This document shows positions 17,331 to 25,016 of a stretch of DNA of 40,158 nt, in pieces. This stretch comes from Inconstantimicrobium porci. GTDB taxonomy: Bacteria; Bacillota; Clostridia; Clostridiales; Clostridiaceae. The notes under the pieces are model-generated. The model ran no database searches, was not told the origin of the DNA, and saw only the letters and a list, made by a program, of their open reading frames with translations. The stretch covers positions 1-40,158 of the forward strand of contig NZ_VULX01000026.1 in NCBI RefSeq assembly GCF_009696465.1, given 5' to 3'. A program made the translations under genes and the position numbers. The number at the start of each line of letters is the position of its first letter. Position 1 is the first letter of the stretch.

Positions 17331-17969
17331 CTATCAATTTTTCTAAGTTTATACTTGCATTTATATCTCTATCGTGGTTTGTACCACAGTTCGGACAAGT
17401 CCAATTTCTCAATGCTAAGTTCTTTACATCAATATTTTTGTAACCACATTTTGAACATAGTTGACTACTTGCATAATTAGTTGGTGCAACTACAATATTT
17501 CTTCCATACCAGTCTGCTTTATATTCTAACATTGTTCTGAACTCATACCAACTAACTTCACTAATTGCGTAAACGGTAAACCTACAGACTTATCTCTAAA
17601 AAAGTTTTTATAAGCTTTTTCTAAATTCTGTTGAGCATTTGCTAACGCTAACGAATCGACTTCTTTTAGCCATTCAAATTCTTTTTTATATTGTGCAGGT
17701 GTATTCTTTAACATTTCCCCAGTTTCTTTATAATACTCAATTTTATCAGCTAACATTTTATTATATATAAATCTAGTACAACCAAAGGTCTTGGCTAAAT
17801 ATTCTTGTTGTTCCAAATTAGGATATATTCTATATTTATAAGCTTTTAACATACTAACTCTCCTTTCTATCCTTGATTCTGAATATATTTTCTTAATGTT
17901 TCTGTACTTACATACAAGAATTATATGGTATCTTAATATGAATTTACTGTGATTTTTACTATTATACAA
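17326..17969 (-). pseudogene. TnpA start fused to TnpB with central deletion
   Basis: Reading from 17969: about 24 residues of TnpA (RYHIILVCKYR, the first beta strand of the Y1 transposase), then a ribosome site (AAGGAG) and the TnpB start at 17852 (MLKAYKYRIYPNLEQQ...FGCTRFIYNKML). TnpB breaks near SVGLPF and resumes in another frame at EVSWYEFRTMLEYKADWYGR, ending with the zinc finger CSKCGY/CPNCGT and RuvC-III NHDRDINA at 17326. About 150 central residues, including the RuvC-I aspartate and RuvC-II glutamate, are gone, so the nuclease is dead. The zinc finger and last aspartate remain. Confidence 0.85.
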
Positions 17970-18078
17970 TATATAATCACCTCACAAATATAATTTTACT
18001 AGAAAGTAGAACCACTTTTAAGAACTTTATTTATATTGTACAATATATTCATGAATATTTTGTATTGGAGTGTGTTAT

Positions 18079-18225
18079 ATGCTAAAAAACAGAACTAAAA
18101 TAGGTTCAGCTATTGATACTGAATTATATAATAAACTAAAAGAACTGTCTGAAAAGACTAGAATACCAATTTCTAAATTATTAGACGAAGCTTTGTCGGA
18201 TTTACTTGAAAAACATAAAAGTTAA
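18079..18225 (+). CDS. Ribbon-helix-helix protein of the IS element
   Basis: A 48-residue protein with a classic ribbon-helix-helix pattern: a short basic strand (RTKIGSAID), helix 1 (TELYNKLKELSEKTR) and helix 2 (PISKLLDEALSDLLEKH). Such proteins bind DNA as dimers through the strand. It is divergent from the TnpA/TnpB remnants and lies inside the element, before the left-end hairpin. Similar small genes accompany IS200/IS605 elements in clostridia. It probably regulates the element, which is inference. ATG at 18079 has GGAG eight bases upstream. The gene is intact although the transposase genes are not. Confidence 0.75.
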   Translation: MLKNRTKIGSAIDTELYNKLKELSEKTRIPISKLLDEALSDLLEKHKS

Positions 18226-18335
18226 TATTTTGTTACGGATTCATCCCCTAAGCTAAAAACTATAGGGATTTCTCCTATCCAATTTATTAAATATAGACTG
18301 ATTTTCGTATCAGAAAACATTAAGGGGGCATTTTA

Positions 18336-18524
18336 ATGAACACTAAAGTGATATTTAAAGACTTGTTATACACAGTAATAGCCTTGTTCTTCCTTTCTGC
18401 ATCAATAAAAGATTTTCTTGTTTACAAGAAAGAAAAAGGAAGGAGGGAATTGACTTCAGCAATCGGCGCAGCACTTGTATTCATTGCAGCTTCCGCGCTT
18501 GTCATAATAAGCTTTTTTGAATAA
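18336..18524 (+). CDS. Small membrane protein of unknown function
   Basis: A 62-residue protein with two hydrophobic segments (about residues 9-27 and 40-60) separated by a basic loop (VYKKEKGRRE), which should face the cytoplasm. No family recognised. ATG at 18336 follows AAGGGGG with a good spacing. It lies 34 bases before thyA in the same direction and may be cotranscribed with thyA and dfrA; no link to folate metabolism is apparent from the sequence. Confidence 0.65.
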   Translation: MNTKVIFKDLLYTVIALFFLSASIKDFLVYKKEKGRRELTSAIGAALVFIAASALVIISFFE

Positions 18525-18558
18525 TATATAAATTTTTTTTACAAAGGAGTATAAAAAA

Positions 18559-19350
18559 ATGAGTAATTACGATAAACAATACCTGACAATAGTTGAAAAT
18601 ATACTTAAAAATGGCTACTATGCCAACAACAGAACAGGTATGCCAACTTACAAGCTTCCACATCAGATAATGCAGTTTAATCTTGAAAAAGAATTTCCTA
18701 TACTAACAACTAAAAAAGTTGCTTTCAAGACTGCTGTAAAAGAGATGCTTTGGATCTATCAAAAACAATCTAACGTTGTTGAAGATCTAAGAAAAGAAAA
18801 CGTGAAAATATGGAATGAATGGGAAGGTGAAGATGGAACTATCGGCAAAGCTTATGGTTACCAGATAAAAAAATTCCATCAAATAGACAATCTTATAGAA
18901 GCTCTTAAGAACAACCCTCAAGATAGAAGAATGATGCTTAACCTTTGGAACTGGGCTGATCTTCCTGAAATGAACCTTGCACCATGTTGCTTCCTTACTA
19001 TGTGGGATGTTACTGATGGTCATTTAAATTGCATGCTTATCCAGAGAAGTGGCGATATGCCATTAGGTGTACCTTTTAACACTGCTCAGTTTGCTGTACT
19101 TACACACATGCTTGCTCAAGTTACAGGACTTAAACCAGGTTTATTCACTCATGTAATCAATAATGCACATGTTTATGAAAATCAGATTGAAGGCATGAAA
19201 TTACAGCTTTCAAGAAAAAATGACGATTATGAAGCACCAAAATTCTGGATTAATCCAGAAATTAAAGACTTTTATGATTTCACACCTGATGATGTTAAAC
19301 TTATAGACTATAAGCACCATGAGGCTATAAAAATGGAGGTATCTGTATAA
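18559..19350 (+). CDS. thyA: Thymidylate synthase
   Basis: Methylates dUMP to dTMP using methylenetetrahydrofolate; 263 residues, the normal length. Recognisable blocks: [26 protein letters not shown] N terminus, the arginine pair in [10 protein letters not shown], the catalytic cysteine in APCCF, the phosphate- and base-binding [13 protein letters not shown] and the C-terminal folate-binding end. The residue after the catalytic cysteine is Cys, where most ThyA proteins have His (PPCH), and the downstream QF-type residues read MW. This is a variant active-site loop; other catalytic positions (Asn in PFN, the RS pair) are kept, so it is probably active. It overlaps dfrA by one base (TAATG). 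Confidence 0.95.
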   Translation: MSNYDKQYLTIVENILKNGYYANNRTGMPTYKLPHQIMQFNLEKEFPILTTKKVAFKTAVKEMLWIYQKQSNVVEDLRKENVKIWNEWEGEDGTIGKAYGYQIKKFHQIDNLIEALKNNPQDRRMMLNLWNWADLPEMNLAPCCFLTMWDVTDGHLNCMLIQRSGDMPLGVPFNTAQFAVLTHMLAQVTGLKPGLFTHVINNAHVYENQIEGMKLQLSRKNDDYEAPKFWINPEIKDFYDFTPDDVKLIDYKHHEAIKMEVSV

Positions 19351-19835
19351 TGATTTCTATAATATGTGCTATAGCACGCAACAATGTTATAGGCAATAAC
19401 AACTCTATGATCTGGCACATTCCAAGTGACCTTAAAAGATTTAAGTCAATAACTTCAGGAAGCACAATAATAATGGGTAGAAAAACATTTGAAAGTCTTC
19501 CAGGAGTTCTACCAAAGAGAAAACACATTGTAATTACAAGAGATAAAAACTATACAGTTGATAATGAAAGCGTTGAAGTACTTCACTCAGTAGATGAAGT
19601 TCTTAAAAAGTTTGAAAATAGCAGTGAAGAAGTATATATAATCGGTGGTGGACAGATTTATAAAGAATTCCTTCCACATGCAGTTAAGCTTCACCTGACA
19701 ATTCTTGAAAAAGATTTTGAAGGCGATACGAAGTTCCCTGAAATCAACAAGGATGAATGGATCACTGAAGAAAAAAGCGAAATAATCACAGAAAATAATA
19801 TAGACTACTACTTTATAGATTTGAAAAGAAAGTAG
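19350..19835 (+). CDS. dfrA: Dihydrofolate reductase
   Basis: NADPH-dependent reduction of dihydrofolate to tetrahydrofolate; 161 residues, typical of bacterial chromosomal DHFR. Conserved features: ICAIARNNVIGNNNSMIWHIPSDL with the active-site Trp and Asp, the NADPH-binding IIMGRKTFESLP, and the EVYIIGGGQIYKEFLP glycine motif. The start overlaps the thyA stop by one base, so synthesis of the two enzymes is coupled; DHFR regenerates the folate oxidised by ThyA. A strong terminator follows. Confidence 0.95.
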   Translation: MISIICAIARNNVIGNNNSMIWHIPSDLKRFKSITSGSTIIMGRKTFESLPGVLPKRKHIVITRDKNYTVDNESVEVLHSVDEVLKKFENSSEEVYIIGGGQIYKEFLPHAVKLHLTILEKDFEGDTKFPEINKDEWITEEKSEIITENNIDYYFIDLKRK

Positions 19836-19851
19836 CATCAAGTGTATTTTT

Positions 19852-19888
19852 AAAACAAATTAATCTTTAGATTGATTTGTTTTATTTT
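19852..19888 (+). terminator. Terminator of the thyA-dfrA operon
   Basis: AAAACAAAT/ATTTGTTTT and AATC/GATT form a 13-bp stem with one mismatch around loop TTTA, followed by ATTTTTTTA. Confidence 0.85.
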
Positions 19889-20000
19889 TTTATTCTTTTT
19901 TATTAATATTTTCAAAAACTATATTGACGTTATTTATGTACAAGAGTATGAAGCTAATTAAAAGTAATATTTTACTATTACCTCATTCAACAGAATAATC

Positions 20001-20456
20001 TTAATTATTCATTATACATTCTAACGTTACTTTTTCTTCTGTAACTTTTAAAAACATCTGCATCATATGCATTTTTGTTACTGCATATGTTAAGATATCT
20101 TCTTCAACTTTTTCTCTTTTATAATAATCATGTGTATATCTATTTCTAAGTTTTATTACCGTAATTAGAAACCTACTCAAGTCTGTATCAATAAAACCAT
20201 ATATATTTGATTTATTGATTAATTCAATCCCTGAACATCCATCCACATAATTTTCTGTCATGACAAGATATGTTTCAGCCATATCTATAACACACTCTGA
20301 AAAATCTTGAAAGTACCCTATTATAGCTCTTTTTAAATATAAAGACTTCGTATTGTTATATTCATCTATAGCGCCCTGCATAAGACAAAGAGTCTCTTTA
20401 GCACTATTAAACTTTTTCTTTAAACTTTCCTTTTTATATTTATAATATGGTGACAT
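20001..20456 (-). CDS. hepT: HepT-like HEPN toxin
   Basis: A 151-residue all-helical HEPN protein. It carries RNRYTHDY near residue 110, an exact RX4HXY motif, the RNase active site of HepT-type toxins. In studied systems the tyrosine of this motif is blocked by AMP groups added by the partner MntA. The upstream antitoxin gene ends in TAATG, overlapping this start by one base, the typical antitoxin-first coupling. Expected effect of free toxin is tRNA or mRNA cleavage, known from the family rather than shown here. Possible roles are genome stabilisation or phage defence. Confidence 0.8.
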   Translation of the reverse strand: MSPYYKYKKESLKKKFNSAKETLCLMQGAIDEYNNTKSLYLKRAIIGYFQDFSECVIDMAETYLVMTENYVDGCSGIELINKSNIYGFIDTDLSRFLITVIKLRNRYTHDYYKREKVEEDILTYAVTKMHMMQMFLKVTEEKVTLECIMNN

Positions 20457-20863
20457 TATTTAGCCCCTTCCATCATCATAGTATCTTGTCTCTCCTTTTC
20501 AAAAAGCCAGTCATAATCTCGCAAGTACTTATTTACAGAAAGCCTGAAATCCACTTCTTTAAATTCGTCTATAATCAACTTATTTTTGCTCTCAACATAA
20601 AGCTTGGCAAATACACTATCATAATCTTTTAAGCTGATAAATGTCAGATGAATATCTTCATAGCTAAAAAACTCTGAAAGCTGAGGAGCCAGTATATCCT
20701 CCAAATCAAATTCTTCTGCTACATCGTCTCTTTGATTCATTACAACAAGAATATCTATATCACTTATATTTTTTCTAAAGTATTGTGTTTCATAACTGCC
20801 AAAAACAGCTAAAGCTACTACATTATTTATATCTTCAGCTTTAAAATCCTTAATGAATTTCAT
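20456..20863 (-). CDS. mntA: MntA-like minimal nucleotidyltransferase antitoxin
   Basis: A 135-residue nucleotidyltransferase with the pattern VALAVFGSYETQYFRKN...SDIDILVV, that is GSx10DxD, with both metal-binding aspartates kept. MntA enzymes transfer AMP to the active-site tyrosine of HepT and so silence it. ATG at 20863 is preferred to a GTG four codons upstream because the GGGTGAT ribosome site overlaps that GTG. Its C terminus (LFEKERQDTMMMEGAK) is longer than the minimal fold. No separate regulator is nearby, so autoregulation by the complex is likely. Confidence 0.8.
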   Translation of the reverse strand: MKFIKDFKAEDINNVVALAVFGSYETQYFRKNISDIDILVVMNQRDDVAEEFDLEDILAPQLSEFFSYEDIHLTFISLKDYDSVFAKLYVESKNKLIIDEFKEVDFRLSVNKYLRDYDWLFEKERQDTMMMEGAK

Positions 20864-20950
20864 ATCATCACCCACATTAAACTTATTCTATTTTAATTGT
20901 AGACTTTATTTCTTAAATTATATCATTAAGTTTATTAATTAAAAATAAAA

Positions 20951-20970
20951 AGTCTGCCGTCAGGCAGATT
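20951..20970. terminator. Hairpin terminator upstream of mntA
   Basis: TCTGCC/GGCAGA (8 bp with flanking G-T and A-T pairs, loop GTCA) with T runs on both sides. On the minus strand it would stop read-through from the SRP RNA side into the toxin-antitoxin genes. The 170 bases between it and the SRP RNA show no gene that I can support. Confidence 0.65.
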
Positions 20971-21142
20971 TTTTATAAATACTTTTCCGAGCAAAGTCGA
21001 AGATAAGTAGACATTCCCAATTTTAATTTGGTATGGTCACTTATTTCGCAGATAAAGTCTCATTCATTTGGCATTTAGAATAATTATCTATAACTTAGTA
21101 GTCTCTAAAACAAGACCACATTAAATAATTTCAAACAAAAAA

Positions 21143-21412
21143 GGCCATGCACCTCACATCGGTAGAAGTCTATACGCGTTACTTTTGTAGTTAACTCAGG
21201 CCAGGTTGATCCACGGCACATGTAAATGACTGCTTATCGCTGCTTCCCTCCGGACCTGACGAGGTTCACAGGTTTACATTGCGTGGGACCCAACCCTCAA
21301 CATCACTTGCAAAGGGCAGACCGTACAGACTAATGCCTCAAATGAGGAATTCGACCCTGCTATAGCGGATTGCAGGTTACAGGACACCGCTAACTTCCCA
21401 TCTAGCATGACC
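21143..21412 (-). ncRNA. ffs: Signal recognition particle RNA, large bacterial type
   Basis: The minus strand contains the universal SRP helix 8 core (GTCAGGTCCGGAGGGAAGCAGC), which binds Ffh, together with the longer 5' and 3' parts (TGCTAGATGGGAAGTTAGCGG, GGGTTGGGTCCCACGC) of the Alu-containing RNA of Bacillus and Clostridium. The proposed ends pair: GGTCATGC at the 5' end with GCATGGCC at the 3' end, giving about 270 nt, and a run of six Ts follows. The RNA directs membrane and secretory proteins to the translocon. Exact 5' end uncertain by tens of bases. Confidence 0.93.
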
Positions 21413-21660
21413 ATGGTGGAAAGACTGGGATTTGCACCCTCATAAAAGCTCGTTAACAACATTTATTGTTACAGCTCTCTCCATATCATGTTTACATACA
21501 TTAGTATGCTGTATCTAGAAGTACATTATTCGTTTGCATTAATGTACTATGTAATAATAACATATAAGTTATCAATATTCAATTATCAATTTTTGAACTT
21601 AATGTGAAGTTTAATTAATAAACATTGTATTTACTACTTTATTAATCATTAGAAGTAGTA

Positions 21661-21689
21661 AAAAAAGGATTGTATCTCATCACAATCCT
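21661..21689 (-). terminator. Terminator of the 64-residue membrane protein gene
   Basis: AGGATTGT/ACAATCCT stem (8 bp), followed on the minus strand by TTTTTT. Confidence 0.75.
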
Positions 21690-21751
21690 CAAAATATTAA
21701 ACATGTAACTCTTTTTGCTATATTTATATCTATTCTAAATATAAATAGCTT

Positions 21752-21946
21752 TTACTCTTTAAACTTTTTAACTAAGTAATTAAATAATATTTCGATTAAC
21801 ACACATATTGAATAGCACAAAATTATTGCACATATAAGATTTACAATCCAATTTAAACTTATATCTATTTTTTGAAAAATTGGTATACATGCAACTGCCC
21901 ATATAAAAATAGCGATATATTCTGCAATAACAAGCCTTTTCCTCAT
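21752..21946 (-). CDS. Small membrane protein of unknown function
   Basis: A 64-residue protein with two strong hydrophobic segments (about residues 7-24 and 33-56) and a basic tail (VKKFKE). Not recognised. ATG at 21946 follows GGAGAAAATATT, and a clear terminator lies 60 bases after the stop, which supports a real, single-gene transcript. Both ends of the protein carry basic residues (MRKR and KKFKE), consistent with cytoplasmic termini and a short external loop. It lies between SRP RNA and tRNA-Ser genes. Confidence 0.6.
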   Translation of the reverse strand: MRKRLVIAEYIAIFIWAVACIPIFQKIDISLNWIVNLICAIILCYSICVLIEILFNYLVKKFKE

Positions 21947-21969
21947 AATATTTTCTCCTCTAACATTAA

Positions 21970-22455
21970 TCTTCTAAGAATCCTCTTAACAAATCTGAAG
22001 TAAACGTTAACAGCGGCTCTGATAAAATTTACTACGCAAAAGATCTTGTACAAGAATCTAAAAATAATCCTTCTAAAATCAACAATTCCCCTATAAGAAG
22101 ATATCTTCCAGAGCCACCCTATGCTGTTTGGGTTGGCGAAAAATATAGTGCAAGAAAAAACCTAAAATATGAAGGTTTAACTGTTGGTGTTGTTGTTGGC
22201 ACTATTGCTGGCCTTTCAGGTGTAATTCAAAAAATAGCTCATTCAATGCTTGGTGAAATGTGGTCTAATATTGCACCAGCCCTAGGTTTACCAGCAACAC
22301 TACCAGCTTCATTTACTTACTTAGGAAATAAACTAGAATATCAATCATCATTATCTTACAATGCTCATAATTTCGCTGACAAAAAAATAGTATATAACTA
22401 CTGGTTCAACGGAAGCTATCTTAAGTACAATACAATATACTTCCATAGTAATTAG
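21970..22455 (+). pseudogene. N-terminally truncated gene of unknown family
   Basis: An open frame of 161 codons runs from the TAA at 21967 to a stop at 22453-22455, but no start codon with a ribosome site is present before residue 93. The sequence reads like the C-terminal part of a larger exported or membrane-associated protein: a proline-rich piece (RRYLPEPPYAVWVGEKY), one glycine/valine-rich hydrophobic segment (LTVGVVVGTIAGLSGVI) and a polar, tyrosine-rich end. A very strong terminator follows directly. I infer a deleted gene whose 5' part was lost where the small membrane gene now begins. A bacteriocin- or toxin-like origin is possible but unsupported. Confidence 0.55.
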
Positions 22456-22476
22456 ATTATAGAATAGTCAAACTAT

Positions 22477-22520
22477 ATAAGCAACATATAACAAACCAGA
22501 CTTTGTTATATGTTGCTTAT
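22477..22520. terminator. Strong terminator after the truncated gene
   Basis: A perfect stem of about 18 bp (AAGCAACATATAACAAA and its complement, loop CCAGAC).  From here to the tRNA gene at 22758 I see no gene or clear signal. Confidence 0.75.
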
Positions 22521-22757
22521 TAATATCTTATAATATGCTTAATTATCAATAACTTTACTACATACTGTAAAGATTATACCCTTATAATATACTATTTTCA
22601 CCTTTCTCAAGCTTCCTATTATTTGATATATTACAATAATATATATGCTTTCTTGCAATAAAAAACATGCCTGCATTAATTTATAATAACAAACGTGTTA
22701 ACTATTCTTAGTTGTATAAATGTGCTGTAAGCCCAGTATTGATAAGGCTTATATTAT

Positions 22758-22850
22758 TGGCGGAGAGAAGGGGATTCGAACCCCTGATAGAAATTGCTCC
22801 CTATACACGCTTTCCAGGCGTGCTCCTTAAACCAACTCGGACATCTCTCC
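22758..22850 (-). tRNA. tRNA-Ser (GGA anticodon)
   Basis: Acceptor GGAGAGA/TCTCTCC, long variable arm (TATAGGGAGCAATTTCTATC region), T-arm GGGGTTCGAATCCCC and anticodon loop CTGGAAA with anticodon GGA at 22813-22815. CCA is encoded at 22758-22760. It reads UCC and UCU codons. Its position near SRP RNA and upstream of dnaX is conserved in Firmicutes. Confidence 0.95.
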
Positions 22851-22919
22851 ATATCCTTATTTTCAAATGATAACATAATAATTTTATTAATTCAATCAAG
22901 AATTTTTTTATTAGTTTAG

Positions 22920-23090
22920 GACTAAGAACTAAAAGAGTATAGAATCGGACGAAACTCCTAAAGGAGTTTCTAAATAAATATATTTCCTTTAAAATTCTCA
23001 GTGGCTTGGAGGTGAAACCTCCATTATGATTAAGAAATCAGTAAGCGTAGCGAACTGATTTCCTCCTCTTCTCTCTGCTCTCATATCTCT
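22920..23090 (-). repeat. Dispersed hairpin repeat, copy E (inverted)
   Basis: Order reversed relative to copy A: GAAACTCC/GGAGTTTC, a weak AT-rich middle, GGAGGT/ACCTCC, then GAAATCAGT/ACTGATTTC with loop AAGCGTAGCGA. The outer ends are purine/pyrimidine rich (AGAGCAGAGA type), as in copy F, unlike the AT-rich ends of A, B and D. Confidence 0.7.
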
Positions 23091-23094
23091 TATC

Positions 23095-23271
23095 TTATTT
23101 AATTAGATCAGCAGCTTTACATACCTGATCTACAAACTTATCTAAAGATATATTTACAAGGCTGTCCTTGCACATAACATGCAGCTCCCCGTTTGTTGCT
23201 GGATATGTAATTGTATTAGGATTACTTAGTATTGCATTAATCATTTCTGCTTTAATTGTTTTATCATCCAT
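23095..23271 (-). CDS. Small soluble protein of unknown function
   Basis: A 58-residue protein (MDDKTIKAEMINAILSNPNT to FVDQVCKAADLIK), probably mostly helical with a short strand pair, not recognised. ATG at 23271 has GGGGG seven bases upstream, a pattern shared with several genes here; upstream in-frame codons fall into repeat sequence. Repeat copies E and G flank it on both sides, pointing in opposite directions, so its expression and spread may be influenced by them. It could be a genuine small gene or a short conserved leftover. Confidence 0.5.
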   Translation of the reverse strand: MDDKTIKAEMINAILSNPNTITYPATNGELHVMCKDSLVNISLDKFVDQVCKAADLIK

Positions 23272-23286
23272 GCCTAATCCCCCTAT

Positions 23287-23360
23287 AATAATGTATAATT
23301 TAAAATGCATAATTCAGGATGAAATCAGTGAACTGATTTCTTAATTTTAAAGTCTAAATT
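23287..23360 (+). repeat. Dispersed hairpin repeat, partial copy G
   Basis: Left end (ATAATGTATAATTT, GCATAATTCAGGATG) and first hairpin (GAAATCAGT/ACTGATTTC) only, followed by TTAATTTTAAAGTCTAAATT; the three inner hairpins are deleted. Confidence 0.7.
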
Positions 23361-23432
23361 ACTTTCTAATTCCTGTACTTGTACCTATCTATTATAACAG
23401 AATAAGTCTTACCTGTGTAATTGTATTCACAG

Positions 23433-24116
23433 TTATTTATTCTGTACTTCTTTTACGTATATTGCAGGAAGCTTGATGTTTTTATTATTAAACTTCACAG
23501 GGATTACCTTTACCTCACCATAAATTGTACACTCTTTGCCATCGCTTAACGTTTCCTCTTCAGCACCATTTAATATTATTCCATATACTTTTACATCAGC
23601 AGCACAACAATTCATTACACTCTTTGTTATTAAATATTGATTATTCTGATATCTAAGCTGACCTGATACCTTTACTTTTCTACCATTATATTTATCAGGA
23701 CTCTTCTGCATCTGCTCCAAATAGCAATAAAACTTCTCATCAGACATATCAATAGTTCCATCAGGAATAGTTTCTTCTTCATGATTATGATGTTCCTCCA
23801 TAATTACGACACTGATCATATTATTTGTTCCATAAACCTTTGCCTGACTACTTATGCCTACTGCCATTACACTGATAGCAAGAATAAAAATAGAATTACT
23901 TTTCTTCACACCACCCCTATCTGCAACGGTAAATATCTTGGGTATCTGAACTACAGCAAATATAGCAATACATATAACTGCAACATACGAGAAATTAACT
24001 AGACGTCTGCTTAATATGTTGTAAATGTTGCCTGTAATTATCCCATAAATAATAATGCAGTCAATAAATACAAGAGTACATGTCCATAATAGTTCATTTA
24101 CATTAAATCTTCTCAT
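23433..24116 (-). CDS. TIGR03943 (DUF1980, YcgQ-like) protein
   Basis: A 227-residue protein with three hydrophobic N-terminal segments (about residues 9-27, 38-58, 73-92), then a histidine/acid cluster (EEHHNHEEE, near residue 107) and a soluble C-terminal domain with the family block YNGRKVKVSGQL and NCCAADVKVYG. In Bacillus the homologue YcgQ is encoded with the permease YcgR in a zinc-responsive operon. The same pairing occurs here, with CobW GTPases in front. The His-rich stretch and Cys pair suggest metal contact. ATG at 24116 behind GAGGGGA; last gene of the operon. Confidence 0.85.
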   Translation of the reverse strand: MRRFNVNELLWTCTLVFIDCIIIYGIITGNIYNILSRRLVNFSYVAVICIAIFAVVQIPKIFTVADRGGVKKSNSIFILAISVMAVGISSQAKVYGTNNMISVVIMEEHHNHEEETIPDGTIDMSDEKFYCYLEQMQKSPDKYNGRKVKVSGQLRYQNNQYLITKSVMNCCAADVKVYGIILNGAEEETLSDGKECTIYGEVKVIPVKFNNKNIKLPAIYVKEVQNK

Positions 24117-24129
24117 AACTATCCCCTCA

Positions 24130-25008
24130 TCAAATTATTAACGAACAAAGAATAAAATCTACTGCAAAAATCAAAAATGTAAGTTTAAGTACAAATGACT
24201 TTTTAAAGTATGACATAAGCATAAGTGTGTTTTTAATATCAATCATCGGACCTAATACAAGGAATGACATTACAGAACATAAAGGAAAGTGAGCCATGAA
24301 AGTAGAAGCAACAAACGCATCAGCCTCTGAGCATAATGACACAAAATAAGCAAAAGCCAACATGATAATTGTACTTACAACTACTGGTGATCTTACTGAA
24401 ATAAGACTCTGCTTTGATATTATTAAGTTACTTGCTGCTGCAAGAAATGCTCCCACTATAAAATACACAGCTACATTATTAAACTCTGCTGATGCATGAT
24501 ACAAAAATGGCTTAAGTCCCTTATGATTGCCTGTACAACATCCACATGTACAAGGATTAATTACATATTTATCATCTTTCATTATATTTGAAACATCACT
24601 TGGGCTTAATATTAAAATAAGATAACCAATGACTATGGCAGCAATCATTCCAATCGCAACCCTTAATGCTACAATTTTTACGTTATTATTAAATGCATAA
24701 TAAGTTGATAGTATTACAAGTGGATTTACTATTGGTGCAGCCAGCATATATGTTATGGCCATATTTACAGGTACACCCTTTTTCATAAGTCCTTTAGTTA
24801 TAGTTACTGATGTACACTCACATGTAGGGAAGACTAGTCCAACCATAGATGCAAGAATTCCTCCTGCAAGCTTATTTTTAGGAAGAATTCTCCTTATATG
24901 TTCTTCTGAAATATACATCTGTATAAATGATGATAAAAACACTCCGATTATTATAAATGGTAATGCTTCAAGTACTATACTTGTGAAAACTTTTGAGAAC
25001 TCTTCCAC
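24130..25008 (-). CDS. Permease of the UPF0718/YcgR (DUF318) family
   Basis: A 292-residue membrane protein with about eight hydrophobic segments. Family marks: PFIIIGVFLSSF near the start, the conserved VFPTCECTSVTITKGLMKKG cysteine loop (residues about 60-80), NPLVILSTY, and a second Cys cluster CTCGCC in the central loop. These cysteines make metal or metal-chelate transport plausible; the substrate is not established. Starts with GTG at 25008 behind GGAGGT. It lies between the second CobW-like gene and the TIGR03943 gene with gaps of 8 and 13 bases, so one operon. Confidence 0.88.
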   Translation of the reverse strand: MEEFSKVFTSIVLEALPFIIIGVFLSSFIQMYISEEHIRRILPKNKLAGGILASMVGLVFPTCECTSVTITKGLMKKGVPVNMAITYMLAAPIVNPLVILSTYYAFNNNVKIVALRVAIGMIAAIVIGYLILILSPSDVSNIMKDDKYVINPCTCGCCTGNHKGLKPFLYHASAEFNNVAVYFIVGAFLAAASNLIISKQSLISVRSPVVVSTIIMLAFAYFVSLCSEADAFVASTFMAHFPLCSVMSFLVLGPMIDIKNTLMLMSYFKKSFVLKLTFLIFAVDFILCSLII

Positions 25009-25016
25009 CTTAATTT

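Larger units (their letters stand above)
17215..18290 (-). mobile_element. Internally deleted IS200/IS605-type element
   Basis: The element carries scraps of TnpA, a TnpB missing its middle, and a divergent ribbon-helix-helix gene. Both ends hold the same subterminal motif CTAAGCTAAARAC inside a hairpin: at 17226-17248 (CTTCTAAG/CTTAGAAG) and at 18243-18269 (weaker). Such hairpins are the recognition sites of Y1 transposases. The right end of the tnpB strand is near GTGAA at 17219-17223; the left end near 18290 is approximate. It cannot move by itself but could be mobilised by a related TnpA elsewhere. Confidence 0.75.
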
